Assembly (NCBI RefSeq): GCF_000981805.1
Contig: NZ_CP011132.1
Span: forward strand, 1,612,001-1,676,000
DNA length: 64,000 bases
Source of the DNA: Citrobacter amalonaticus Y19
GTDB taxonomy: Bacteria > Pseudomonadota > Gammaproteobacteria > Enterobacterales > Enterobacteriaceae
Reading direction: 5' to 3'
Below are positions 42,127-51,109 of the stretch, piece by piece (the first letter of the stretch is position 1; every line of letters starts with the position of its first letter). The translations under genes were made by a program, and so were the position numbers. Under the pieces are notes generated by a model. The model was not told the origin of the DNA. It searched no databases and worked only from the letters and a program-made list of their open reading frames with translations.

Positions 42127-43808
42127 TATTTATCCTCCTGCCTGATAAAAACATCTGGTGAATCATCCATGAGATCGGCAAGATAAACTAGCGCATCATC
42201 ACCGACTTTGTGTTTCATCTTTCTCAGAAAATCCTGTTCGGACGTAGCATTGTCGGCCTGATGTTTTTCAAAAATATCTTTAATGGTATTTTGATAAGGT
42301 TTAACTGTCTTATAGTCATCAAAAAGCTCCCCGATTATTTCATCCAGTGACTCACCTAAGGTTTCAATTTCTGGATGCGTAATCATGGCATTGTGCAAAC
42401 TGCCCCGGAGCACATGGACGTAATCACGTTTTACTTCACGTGCAATAATGGCTGAATGTGTCGCAATAATTGCATAGGAGTTTTTAAAGGAAAGAATATT
42501 TTTCAACATTTCGACGAGAGCCACTTCAAGCGTCGGGTGGAGATATAACTCTGGCTCATCAATGATAAGCAAACTTTTTTCCGCGATACCGGAAATGATG
42601 CCCGGGATCATATATGAAAATATTTTTTGCCCGGAACTTAATTTTACAACCTGACCATCCTTTATAAACTTAATACCTTTATCTAGGGCGATTTTTTCTA
42701 AAAACGGATTGCCTTTAGGGGTAACATCATCTAAATGCAGAATCTCTCCTTCAATAGATTCGAAAACCACATCATCGAAGTCGATGGCTATTTGCAATGT
42801 GGAAATCAATAATTTAATACGATTTAAATCTTCCCACCATTCATCATGTTCAAGACTAATCGCTTCGAAAAAATATCGCGAAACATTCCTGGCGGGCCGT
42901 TCTCTATCAAATTGACCATCATTATCCCTGAAACCAATGTAGTCGTACTCATTTACATCCATTTTCACATCAGTACGATCGTCAGTCTTATCAGCGTAAT
43001 ACTTATTTATTAGTTTCTGCTCAACGTCACTATTAGTGTCATATTCTTCAAAAGGCGAAAATGCGACTACCAATAGCTTATTAAAATAAGGTGTATTATC
43101 GTTATCCTGTATACCCGAGACAATTTCTGAGATGTATTTAAGCAAGAATGTTTTTCCTAACCCGTTCCTACCCACAAGCAGGTTAATATGCTGAGGTTCA
43201 ATATCATCTACAATTTCCCTGGAGAAATTAAACGCCACCTTATCCATACCTTCCGGAGGATTAGAAATAGTGAAATCGATAGTGCGATCAGCGATATTCT
43301 TACCGAGTGCAATCTGTTTTCCCGTATTCAGGATGGCATCAATGCTGGAACTGTCACGAAACAGCGCCCCTTGGTACCCCTCCCACAGTAAATGTTTATG
43401 ATGCAGGTTCTGATTATAGCTGGCATCACATATTCCTGAGAGAAATGATCGAACATCTTTTCGAGAAAACGTTTTATTTAATGCCTTATAAAATGATATT
43501 TTTTCTGGCAGAGAAACCACTTTGTCCTTGTCCAGCAATTCAGTCACATCGTAGATATCACCCGCTGGCAGCATCTTGCCTTCGCGCAAAAAATAATCCG
43601 CAGTATGGCTTTCACCATTAACAAGAATTCTGGCGTAACCCAGCTCGTGTTCCTGGCCTTTGTTGTCTTTCACTACCACATTAAAAAGCATGACATGGCC
43701 AAAATCATCCCATGGTTTAGGTTTTGATTTGACTAAGTTATCCTGCCGCAAATACACGCCACTGTCAGTGTGTGTGATTATTCTTTTAATCGATAAGAAA
43801 AAACGCAT
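42126..43808 (-). CDS. ABC/SMC-type ATPase, PtuA-like (Septu-type defence)
   Basis: 560 residues from ATG 43808; a TTG two codons earlier is possible. The ATPase has Walker A GRNGLGKT (213-220), signature LSSGQ (390-394), Walker B LLIIDEPE (413-420) and switch His451 in IATHSAII, an AAA_21/OLD-like ABC ATPase. About 200 residues precede the P-loop and show no motif I recognise; the segment between Walker A and the signature has a charged region (255-310). It is followed without gap by the HNH gene. It is AT-rich, and no reverse transcriptase or room for a retron RNA lies nearby, so this is a stand-alone pair rather than a retron effector. Confidence 0.8.
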   Translation of the reverse strand: MRFFLSIKRIITHTDSGVYLRQDNLVKSKPKPWDDFGHVMLFNVVVKDNKGQEHELGYARILVNGESHTADYFLREGKMLPAGDIYDVTELLDKDKVVSLPEKISFYKALNKTFSRKDVRSFLSGICDASYNQNLHHKHLLWEGYQGALFRDSSSIDAILNTGKQIALGKNIADRTIDFTISNPPEGMDKVAFNFSREIVDDIEPQHINLLVGRNGLGKTFLLKYISEIVSGIQDNDNTPYFNKLLVVAFSPFEEYDTNSDVEQKLINKYYADKTDDRTDVKMDVNEYDYIGFRDNDGQFDRERPARNVSRYFFEAISLEHDEWWEDLNRIKLLISTLQIAIDFDDVVFESIEGEILHLDDVTPKGNPFLEKIALDKGIKFIKDGQVVKLSSGQKIFSYMIPGIISGIAEKSLLIIDEPELYLHPTLEVALVEMLKNILSFKNSYAIIATHSAIIAREVKRDYVHVLRGSLHNAMITHPEIETLGESLDEIIGELFDDYKTVKPYQNTIKDIFEKHQADNATSEQDFLRKMKHKVGDDALVYLADLMDDSPDVFIRQEDK

Positions 43809-43867
43809 AAGCAACCGTCCGTGACACTATAGGAAAATTCTCGATATCCATAAAATAATGCCACCAT

Positions 43868-43900
43868 ACGGAAAGAGCCAGTCATTTCTGGCTCTTTCAA
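43868..43900 (-). terminator. Terminator of rlhA
   Basis: An 11-bp stem, gaaagagccag (43871-43881) and ctggctctttc (43888-43898), directly after the rlhA stop. It ends in a modest T run on the minus strand. Confidence 0.7.
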
Positions 43901-45859
43901 TCACTTACGCTTTGGCAGCGTTTTCATCAGTTCTTCCGGGCTGACGGAAGCCACCACGCTGCCGGGTAGCGGCATCTTCAGAATGTGATTTTTGATTTTA
44001 CCGATCACATGCATTTCACACGGGCGGCAGTCAAATTTCAGCGTTAACACCTCATCGCCGTTAACCAACTGCATCGGCGTCGCCTTCCAGCTTTTGATAT
44101 TGCCCTTCGCCTGCTTCGGGCACAGATTAAAGGCAAAGCGTAGACAATGTTTGGTGATCATCACCGGCACATCGCCCTTTTCTTCATGCGCTTCATACGC
44201 CGCATCAATCAGCTGCACGCCGTAGCGATGGTAAAACTCGCGCGCCTTATGGTTGTATACGTTAGCCAGAAAACTCAGGTGCGTTTGCGGGTAAACCGGC
44301 GCAGGTTCAGACACCGGTTTGCGAACGCCGCGTTGATAGCTCGCAAGGCGCGCGGCATCCAGCATCTCCACCGCTTCCCGGCGGAACGCATTAAGCTGGC
44401 TGTTCGGCACAAACAGCGCCCCCGGCAGGTTCACCGCGATATCGCGGGCGTAATAGAGCGTCTGACCCAGTTTCGCCAGTCCGTCCTTCAGACCGTTCAG
44501 TGCTTTTTCAGCGTTGTTGGCCTCATCAAACTGCCCCTCCAGCGTATGCGTGATGCTGACGCCCTCTTCACTGGTCAGCGTCAGGATCAACTGTTCCTGC
44601 CAGCCGCCCAGTTCAATATCCACGGCCACCCGACGCTCGCTTGAGGTTTTGGTTAACGCCTGCTGCCAGTTATGGTCAAGATTGCGATTCAGCGGATGGG
44701 GCGGACGCAGTTTATGCAGATCGGCGGGCATCTCGTTCGGCCAGACGCGATAGCGATGATGTCCCGTTTTTTCGACAATATTGGCGCGAAAGCCAACAAC
44801 ATCGCGTTTGATCAGGACGTTGAGACCGTCGCCGTTTGCCAGCGGTTCGCTAACTTCAACATCGAGGTGATCTTTCGCCACTTTCAGCACGTTACCCACC
44901 AGCAGGCCGATAAACTTCGGCGAGTCAAAGGCGCCGATATCCCCTTTACGTGCGTTCACAAAGTAGTCGGTGCTGCCGCGATGGAATGTTTTATCCGTTG
45001 ACGGCGTGAAGAAATGTTCCGTGCGCCCGGCGGAGGCCCGCGCCAGGTCGTCGCGATCCTCAATAATGGCATCCAGCATCTGGCGATAGTGCGCGGTGAT
45101 GTTCTTCACGTAGCTCATGTCTTTGTAGCGCCCTTCAATCTTGAAGGAGCGCACGCCAGCATCGATCAGCGCGTCCAGGTTGGCGGTCTGATCGTTATCT
45201 TTCATGGAAAGCAGGTGTTTTTCATACGACACTACCCGCCCCTGGTCGTCTTTCAGGGTGTACGGCAAACGGCACGCCTGCGAGCAGTCGCCACGGTTGG
45301 CGCTGCGCCCCGTTTGCGCATGCGAGATATAGCACTGTCCCGAATACGCCACGCACAGCGCGCCGTGGACAAAAAATTCGATCGTGGCGTCGGTCGCCTG
45401 ATGGATAGCCTGAATCTGCTCAAGACTCAGTTCGCGCGCCAGGACTATCTGCGTGAATCCCACGTCAGAGAGGAACCTGGCTTTCTCCACGCTGCGGATA
45501 TCGCACTGGGTGCTGGCATGCAGTTCGATGGGCGGGATGTCGAGTTCCAGAATGCCCATGTCCTGGACGATCAGCGCATCAACGCCGGTCTGGTAGAGAT
45601 CGGTAATCAGCTGCTGCGCGGGTTCCAGTTCATCGTCGTGAAGAATCGTATTCAGCGTGACAAAGATTTTCGCGCCATAACGATGGGCGAACGGCACCAG
45701 TTCGGCGATATCTTTCAGGCTATTGCTGGCATTATGACGTGCGCCAAAGCCAGGACCGCCGATATAGACGGCGTCTGCGCCATGTAAAATGGCTTCGCGG
45801 GCGATGGCGGTATCCCGTGCCGGGCTTAACAATTCAAGGCGATGTGGGGACTGGCGCAT
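43901..45859 (-). CDS. rlhA: 23S rRNA 5-hydroxycytidine C2501 synthase RlhA
   Basis: 652-residue peptidase-U32-family protein (E. coli RlhA/YdcP, 653) needed for hydroxylation of C2501 in 23S rRNA. The N-terminal TIM-barrel begins LLSPARDTAIAREAI. The conserved cysteine cluster is seen in SGQCYISH and GDCSQACRLPY, with a further pair in FDCRPCEMH near the C-terminus. Modification depends on iron and prephenate-related metabolism in E. coli. It is monocistronic, with its own terminator. Confidence 0.95.
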   Translation of the reverse strand: MRQSPHRLELLSPARDTAIAREAILHGADAVYIGGPGFGARHNASNSLKDIAELVPFAHRYGAKIFVTLNTILHDDELEPAQQLITDLYQTGVDALIVQDMGILELDIPPIELHASTQCDIRSVEKARFLSDVGFTQIVLARELSLEQIQAIHQATDATIEFFVHGALCVAYSGQCYISHAQTGRSANRGDCSQACRLPYTLKDDQGRVVSYEKHLLSMKDNDQTANLDALIDAGVRSFKIEGRYKDMSYVKNITAHYRQMLDAIIEDRDDLARASAGRTEHFFTPSTDKTFHRGSTDYFVNARKGDIGAFDSPKFIGLLVGNVLKVAKDHLDVEVSEPLANGDGLNVLIKRDVVGFRANIVEKTGHHRYRVWPNEMPADLHKLRPPHPLNRNLDHNWQQALTKTSSERRVAVDIELGGWQEQLILTLTSEEGVSITHTLEGQFDEANNAEKALNGLKDGLAKLGQTLYYARDIAVNLPGALFVPNSQLNAFRREAVEMLDAARLASYQRGVRKPVSEPAPVYPQTHLSFLANVYNHKAREFYHRYGVQLIDAAYEAHEEKGDVPVMITKHCLRFAFNLCPKQAKGNIKSWKATPMQLVNGDEVLTLKFDCRPCEMHVIGKIKNHILKMPLPGSVVASVSPEELMKTLPKRK

Positions 45860-45936
45860 AGCGTTGTTTTATCCAGTAGCAACAAAATGGCGGCTATTGT
45901 AGTCAGAAGCGCCGCGTTGCGAAATAGTTTTCCCGC

Positions 45937-46473
45937 TTAACTGCGTGGGTAATGGATGAGCGAATGAAAGTGCACGGTCTGCTCGCTGCTGTTGCGATAG
46001 GCATGGGCGCGGTCACCGGCAAAACGAACCCCTTCTCCGGCACTGATGACGCGCCATTGCTGATCAATGCACATCTCCAGAACGCCTGCGATCACGACCA
46101 CATGCTCAATCACACCGGCTTCATGCGGTGTGGATTCGCTGAGCGCACCGGGTGCCAGCAGAATCGAAAAGTGGTCAAAGCACAGCACCGGATCCCACGG
46201 AAACAACGGCGTCACGACCATCGCTTGCTCTTGTGGATCAAACGTCGGCAGCGGCTCTGATTCCGGCGGCGCAATAAAGGTGGAGAACGGGACGTTCAGT
46301 CCGGTGGCAATCTTCCATAACGTCGCCACCGTGGGGCTGGATTCATTGCGCTCAATTTGACCAAGCATCGCTTTTGAAACACCGGTCGCATCGGCCAGGC
46401 GCGATAAACTCCACTCCCGCTGCTTGCGCAATGTTTTTAAGGTGTTCGCCAGATAATGCGTCAGGTTGTCCAT
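45937..46473 (-). CDS. sutR: XRE-cupin regulator SutR
   Basis: 178-residue orthologue of E. coli SutR (YdcN), with an N-terminal helix-turn-helix (LADATGVSKAMLGQIERNESSP) and a C-terminal cupin. E. coli SutR regulates sulfur utilisation genes. The ATG at 46473 has GGAGG and matches the family N-terminus; a ten-codon upstream extension is rejected. It is divergent from ydcO, with two 10-bp palindromes between them. Confidence 0.94.
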   Translation of the reverse strand: MDNLTHYLANTLKTLRKQREWSLSRLADATGVSKAMLGQIERNESSPTVATLWKIATGLNVPFSTFIAPPESEPLPTFDPQEQAMVVTPLFPWDPVLCFDHFSILLAPGALSESTPHEAGVIEHVVVIAGVLEMCIDQQWRVISAGEGVRFAGDRAHAYRNSSEQTVHFHSLIHYPRS

Positions 46474-46503
46474 GGATATCCTCCCAAAAGGCCAGCTTAC
46501 CAC

Positions 46504-46533
46504 TTGTACGTTATAACGCCCAGATGCTAGATT
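46504..46533 (+). promoter_or_regulatory. Candidate sigma-70 promoter of ydcO
   Basis: TTGTAC (46504-46509) and TAGATT (46528-46533), spacer 18 bases, predicted start near 46540. One palindrome lies in the spacer and the other covers the predicted start. Confidence 0.4.
46509..46518. promoter_or_regulatory. Palindrome 1, SutR operator candidate
   Basis: CGTTATAACG, a perfect 10-bp palindrome, repeated exactly at 46541-46550 (32 bases centre to centre, about three helical turns). Confidence 0.6.
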
Positions 46534-46540
46534 AAACGAC

Positions 46541-46550
46541 CGTTATAACG
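46541..46550. promoter_or_regulatory. Palindrome 2, SutR operator candidate
   Basis: Second exact copy of CGTTATAACG, 15 bases before the ydcO start codon. Confidence 0.6.
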
Positions 46551-46564
46551 CACGAGAGGGGCTT

Positions 46565-47731
46565 ATGCGTTCATTCTCCATGCCATTACCCACACTGCTT
46601 TCTGGATTTGTCGCCGTACTGGTTGGCTATGCCAGTTCTGCGGCCATCATCTGGCAGGCCGCCGTGGCGGCGGGCGCCAGCACAACACAAATTGCCGGCT
46701 GGATGACCGCCCTTGGTATCGCGATGGGTGCCAGCACGCTGCTCTTAACGCTCTGGTATCGCGCCCCGGTACTGACGGCGTGGTCGACGCCCGGTGCGGC
46801 GCTGCTGGTGACAGGACTCCAGGGACTGACGCTGCCGGAAGCGATTGGCGTGTTTATCATCGCGAACACGTTAATTGTGTTATGTGGCGTGACGGGATTA
46901 TTCGCCCGTCTGATGCAGGTGATCCCCCACTCGCTGGCAGCGGCGATGCTGGCCGGGATTTTGCTCCGCTTTGGCCTGCAGGCTTTTGCCAGTCTCGATG
47001 ACCAGTTTCTGCTTTGTGGCGGTATGCTGCTGGCGTGGCTGATAATGAAGAGGATTGCGCCGCGCTACGCGGTCATTGCGGCACTGATTGCCGGCGCGGT
47101 CATTGCGCTACTCGAAGGTGACATTGTCACCTCTTCGTTGGCGATGACGCCGGTATTACCCACTTTCATTGCCCCGCAGTTTTCGCTGGCCCACAGTCTG
47201 GGCATTGCCGTACCGCTCTTTCTGGTGACGATGGCGTCACAAAATGCCCCCGGCGTGGCGACCATGAAAGCCGCAGGATACGACGTCCCCGTTTCGCCCC
47301 TGATCGTTGTCACCGGTTTGCTGGCACTGCTGTTTTCTCCTTTTGGTGTCTATTCCATTTGCATTGCCGCCATCACGGCGGCGATTTGTCAGAGTCCGGA
47401 TGCCCATCCGGATGCAACTAAACGCTGGCTGGCCGCCGCGGCTGCCGGGATGTTCTATCTGTTAGCCGGCGTTTTTGGCAGTTCAATTACCGGCATGATG
47501 GCAGCCCTGCCGACGAGCGGTATTCAGATGCTGGCCGGACTGGCGCTGCTGGGGACGATTTCGGGCAGTTTGTATCAGGCGTTGAACCATGAGAGTGAGC
47601 GTGATGCCGCCGTGGTGACGTTTCTGCTCACCGCCAGTGGGCTGACGCTGTGGGGTGTGGGTTCGGCATTCTGGGGACTGATAGCGGGTGGAGTCTGCTA
47701 CACCGTCTTACGACTAACCCGACGCGCGTAG
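46565..47731 (+). CDS. ydcO: BenE-family transporter YdcO
   Basis: 388-residue inner-membrane protein of the benzoate:H+ symporter (BenE) family with about twelve hydrophobic segments; E. coli YdcO is 391. The substrate is not known. The start ATG at 46565 follows GAGAGGGG. It is divergent from sutR, probably controlled by it, and overlaps the 3' end of the converging AraC gene by 18 bases. Confidence 0.93.
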   Translation: MRSFSMPLPTLLSGFVAVLVGYASSAAIIWQAAVAAGASTTQIAGWMTALGIAMGASTLLLTLWYRAPVLTAWSTPGAALLVTGLQGLTLPEAIGVFIIANTLIVLCGVTGLFARLMQVIPHSLAAAMLAGILLRFGLQAFASLDDQFLLCGGMLLAWLIMKRIAPRYAVIAALIAGAVIALLEGDIVTSSLAMTPVLPTFIAPQFSLAHSLGIAVPLFLVTMASQNAPGVATMKAAGYDVPVSPLIVVTGLLALLFSPFGVYSICIAAITAAICQSPDAHPDATKRWLAAAAAGMFYLLAGVFGSSITGMMAALPTSGIQMLAGLALLGTISGSLYQALNHESERDAAVVTFLLTASGLTLWGVGSAFWGLIAGGVCYTVLRLTRRA

Positions 47732-48583
47732 CTGCGTCGGCGTTTTGCCCGTCACCTGCTTAAAGCGATTGCTGAAGTGGCTTGGCGAACTGAATCCGCA
47801 GGCCAGGGCAATCTCCGTTAACGGACGCTGTGAGTGGCAGACCAGCTGCTTTGCCACAGCCATCCGGCGCTGCATGACGTACTGATGCGGTGCCATTTTC
47901 ATCGACTGGCGGAACATTCTGGCAAAATGAAATTCACTCAGTGCCGCTTCATACGCCAGATCGGCTAGCGTCAACGGTTCTGCCAGGTGGGCGTCGATAT
48001 AGGCCAGCACATTGCGCAACGTCACCGGCGCAAGTCCGCCCGTTACCGTCGGCAATCGCCACTGCACATTGCTGTAGTGCTGAATAATGTGGGTCATCAG
48101 AAGTGATGACGCGGCGCTGAGCGTCAGGTGATTCGCGGGTTGATGCCAGTCGTTACCCAGCAAAAACTGTCGGTAGACTGCCGTAATGCCCGGATCGTTG
48201 CCAAACGTCCGTTCATCCAGCGTAAAGCGGTAAGGGCTTTTATCCCAGACCTTTTCTCCGACTTCACGCAAATGCGCGTCGGTGCAGTAGAGATGCACGA
48301 ACGAGAGGTCGTCACGGATATCCCAGGTAGATTCACTCTCTTTTGGCAACAGGCAAAAGCGGTCCGGCCCGCCGCCATTTTTCCAGCCGAAGGCCGTTTT
48401 CTGGTAGCTCTCGTAGCCATCCGCCACATACAGACTGAGCGTGTGATGATCGCAATACTGTGTGATGGTATCGCGCTTGTTCGACCATGCCGCCAACTGG
48501 ACGCCCGAGCGCAACTCGACCGACTCCTGCAACACGGCATTGTGCTGACTCAATTTTTCAAAGGCATCGTAAGACCGGGTCAT
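47714..48583 (-). CDS. AraC-family transcriptional regulator
   Basis: 289 residues: an N-terminal ligand-type domain (1-170) and a C-terminal double helix-turn-helix (about 190-289) with LTLADLAYEAALSEFHFARMF and LTEIALACGFSSPSHFSNRFK. It is divergent from an EamA-family exporter gene across 169 bases, and is therefore probably its regulator. K-12 has no counterpart here. The effector is unknown. Confidence 0.88.
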   Translation of the reverse strand: MTRSYDAFEKLSQHNAVLQESVELRSGVQLAAWSNKRDTITQYCDHHTLSLYVADGYESYQKTAFGWKNGGGPDRFCLLPKESESTWDIRDDLSFVHLYCTDAHLREVGEKVWDKSPYRFTLDERTFGNDPGITAVYRQFLLGNDWHQPANHLTLSAASSLLMTHIIQHYSNVQWRLPTVTGGLAPVTLRNVLAYIDAHLAEPLTLADLAYEAALSEFHFARMFRQSMKMAPHQYVMQRRMAVAKQLVCHSQRPLTEIALACGFSSPSHFSNRFKQVTGKTPTQLRASG

Positions 48584-48752
48584 ACCACCACATAAACACT
48601 GTTATTCAGGCGTTCAGTCTATCGCAGGTCACTGCGGTTACCACCCGCCCGACAGAAAAAAGCGCAAGATTTTGCAAGTATCCCGCAAATCGATGAAAGC
48701 ACGCCACCCCCGGGATCGGCGACAGTGAATTATCGGGTTAGAAGAGAGAACA

Positions 48753-49649
48753 ATGATGAACGCACTATTGTATTGTCTGGTTGTGGTTATCTGGGGTACC
48801 ACATGGATTGCCATTTATTTGCAGCAGGGCCCCGTTGCTGCGCCGGTCTCGATTTTCTGGCGCTTTGCGGTGGCGACGGCATTGATGCTGGTCATCATGC
48901 GGGTACGTGGAAAGCTGCGGACGCTGTCGTTACGTGACCATCTGTTCTGCCTGCTGCAAGGGAGTTGCGTCTTCTGCTTCAACTTCTGGTGTTTTTACAC
49001 CGCGGCGGCCTGGATCAATACCGGACTGGAGTCGGTTATCTTTTCTATGGCGGTGCTGTTTAACGCAGTGAACAGTTTCTTCTTCTTTGGGCAAAAACCC
49101 CCGCTGCGTTTTTATTGCGCCGCCGCGCTGGGACTCACCGGTATCGTCACCCTCTTCTGGCAGGATCTGATAAACAGCGGCTTTAGCGGATCGTTGCTGC
49201 TCGGCATTGGTCTGAGCGCACTGGGGACGTTTGGTTTTTCGCTGGGAAATATGATAAGCCTGCGCCATCAGAGGAAAGGTCTGGAAGTGATGACCACCAA
49301 CAGTTGGGCCATGCTGTATGGCACGCTGCTGATTGCGACAATAGCGCTGGTGCGGGGGGATAATTTTACCCCGCAGTGGACCTTCAGCTATCTCGGCGCT
49401 CTGCTGTATCTGGCCGTTTTCGGGTCGGTCATCGCTTTTGGCGCCTACTTTACGCTGGTGGGACGAATTGGCCCGAGCAATGCGGCCTACAGCACGCTGC
49501 TCTTTCCGCTGGTTGCGCTGTCATTTTCTACGGTTTACGAAGGCTATATCTGGCAGATAAATGCGGTGGCGGGGCTGGTTCTGATTCTGGTGGGAAACCT
49601 GGTGATGTTTGCCCGCCCACCGGCACTTTTGCGCCGCCGGACGGCGTAA
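48753..49649 (+). CDS. EamA/DMT-family exporter
   Basis: 298-residue inner-membrane protein with about ten hydrophobic segments and two EamA repeats; the first begins VIWGTTWIAIY and the second contains FGSVIAFGAYF. The family exports amino acids or metabolites. The substrate cannot be told. The start is ATGATG at 48753 with GAGAGA upstream; the second ATG (48756) is equally possible. It has a divergent AraC regulator. Confidence 0.87.
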   Translation: MMNALLYCLVVVIWGTTWIAIYLQQGPVAAPVSIFWRFAVATALMLVIMRVRGKLRTLSLRDHLFCLLQGSCVFCFNFWCFYTAAAWINTGLESVIFSMAVLFNAVNSFFFFGQKPPLRFYCAAALGLTGIVTLFWQDLINSGFSGSLLLGIGLSALGTFGFSLGNMISLRHQRKGLEVMTTNSWAMLYGTLLIATIALVRGDNFTPQWTFSYLGALLYLAVFGSVIAFGAYFTLVGRIGPSNAAYSTLLFPLVALSFSTVYEGYIWQINAVAGLVLILVGNLVMFARPPALLRRRTA

Positions 49650-49650
49650 T

Positions 49651-49681
49651 TAAAAAAACGCGCCATCAAACGATGGCGCGT
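49651..49681 (-). terminator. Terminator of ydcL
   Basis: Perfect 10-bp stem acgcgccatc (49658-49667) and gatggcgcgt (49672-49681), followed on the minus strand by seven T residues. It may also stop the converging exporter transcript. Confidence 0.9.
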
Positions 49682-49686
49682 AGCAA

Positions 49687-50355
49687 TTATTTCCGGTTTA
49701 TGTCAAACATGGAGGCATCTGTCGCCATGTCATCAACCACTTTCTTCAACGTTTCAAACGCCATCGGCGTGTTCTGGTTGTTCAGGTCTTTCCCTTCACC
49801 CTGACGAACGACTTTAATCACCGGCTTATTGGTCGCCGCATCGATTAACTCGCCTTCAAAGTAGAGATGGGTGTCCATGGTACGGTGACCGGTTGCCATT
49901 TGCGTACCGGCAACCACCAGTGCCACAGGCACCACTTCATAGAACTGCAACCCTTCTTTACTGGTATCCACCCCGGTGATCGCACCACGGAAGATCAGAC
50001 TGCGTGGTCCCGGCGTCGTGACCAGCGGCTTACGTTGGCTGACGGCCGTTTTCAGTTTTGTATTGGTATAATTCAGCAACTGATCCAGCACCTTCTGACC
50101 GACCTGAGTGCTCGGTTTTGGTACCGGATAATAGGTTATTGGATTCCAGACAATGTTGTCATATTTGGTTTCGCTATAGCCGGGATCGACCCAACGTAGC
50201 ACCGGATGCCCGGTGGCGGATTTTGTTTCCTTAAGACCAGAGTAGTCTTTTAAAAAACCAGAATATTTATCTGGCTGTGTCACCTTTGACGCACAACCGG
50301 ATAAGGCCAGTAAACCAGTAAGCACTGCAACTTTAAATAAAGTATGAGTACGCAT
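49687..50355 (-). CDS. ydcL: Lipoprotein YdcL (DUF3313)
   Basis: 222-residue protein, same length as E. coli YdcL, with lipobox LSGC (cysteine about residue 21) after a basic and hydrophobic signal segment. The residue after Cys is Ala, which does not signal inner-membrane retention, so outer-membrane placement is likely. Function unknown. It is monocistronic with its own terminator. Confidence 0.92.
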   Translation of the reverse strand: MRTHTLFKVAVLTGLLALSGCASKVTQPDKYSGFLKDYSGLKETKSATGHPVLRWVDPGYSETKYDNIVWNPITYYPVPKPSTQVGQKVLDQLLNYTNTKLKTAVSQRKPLVTTPGPRSLIFRGAITGVDTSKEGLQFYEVVPVALVVAGTQMATGHRTMDTHLYFEGELIDAATNKPVIKVVRQGEGKDLNNQNTPMAFETLKKVVDDMATDASMFDINRK

Positions 50356-50512
50356 GAAACGATCCCTTAGAATATGCAGATATGCATTTGAAATAGTAGC
50401 AAAGGGAAATCATCTGCGTTGGACTAAAAATGGTAACCAAAGCACAATTTATTTCAGAGCGCCCCTATTTAGGAAAAACACTGGGCGCTGAGGAGGTTAG
50501 CGGCGCTTTCGC

Positions 50513-51109
50513 TTAGGCCGTTTTGCGTGCCAGCAGCGTGGCGAAACGCAGTTTAATTCGGTTGCCGTTGGCATCAGTACGATGCAGTTCACCGACATCT
50601 TCATTATATTTCAGCAATTCCCAGCCTTCGTAATAACGACGCAGTTCCCCTTCTTTAAAAGCAAACGGGAATCCTACCGTGCACGGAAAATCAGCGGTAT
50701 CCATGGCGGCAACAATCAGGTTATAACCGCCTGGTTTGGTGCAACGCTGCATATTGTCGATTAAACCCGGAATCGTTTTGGCCTCGAGGAACATCAGAAC
50801 CACGGTGGAGAGAATAAAGTCATATTCGCCCTCAAACGTCAGGGCGTTGAGATCCACCACTTTCGCCTGGAGAGTGTCCAGCCCTTCAGCCGCTTTGATA
50901 CGTTCGACGTTGGCGATGCTCATCGGGTTTTTATCCCACGCGGTCACGTCGTAACCCTTCGCCGCCAGATACAGACTGTTACGGCCATTGCCACAGCCTA
51001 AATCCAGCGTTTTTCCTGGTTTGACGACCTTCACCGCCTCCAGAACTTCTGAGTGCGTGCGGGTTAAGTCGTATTTTTCAGTGAAGTAATTTTCGTCACG
51101 AAGGGTCAT
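50513..51109 (-). CDS. tehB: Tellurite methyltransferase TehB
   Basis: 198-residue SAM-dependent methyltransferase (E. coli 197). SAM motif I is [15 protein letters not shown], with [10 protein letters not shown] and VVLMFLE following. It confers tellurite resistance with TehA. Its start overlaps the tehA stop (ATGA), and it is second in the operon. Confidence 0.95.
   Translation of the reverse strand: MTLRDENYFTEKYDLTRTHSEVLEAVKVVKPGKTLDLGCGNGRNSLYLAAKGYDVTAWDKNPMSIANVERIKAAEGLDTLQAKVVDLNALTFEGEYDFILSTVVLMFLEAKTIPGLIDNMQRCTKPGGYNLIVAAMDTADFPCTVGFPFAFKEGELRRYYEGWELLKYNEDVGELHRTDANGNRIKLRFATLLARKTA

Noticed and set aside
41212..43900. Retron (Ec78-like) instead of a stand-alone PtuAB pair
   Set aside because: No reverse transcriptase gene exists in the window, and the 92 bases before the ATPase start, which also hold the rlhA terminator, are too short for a retron RNA.
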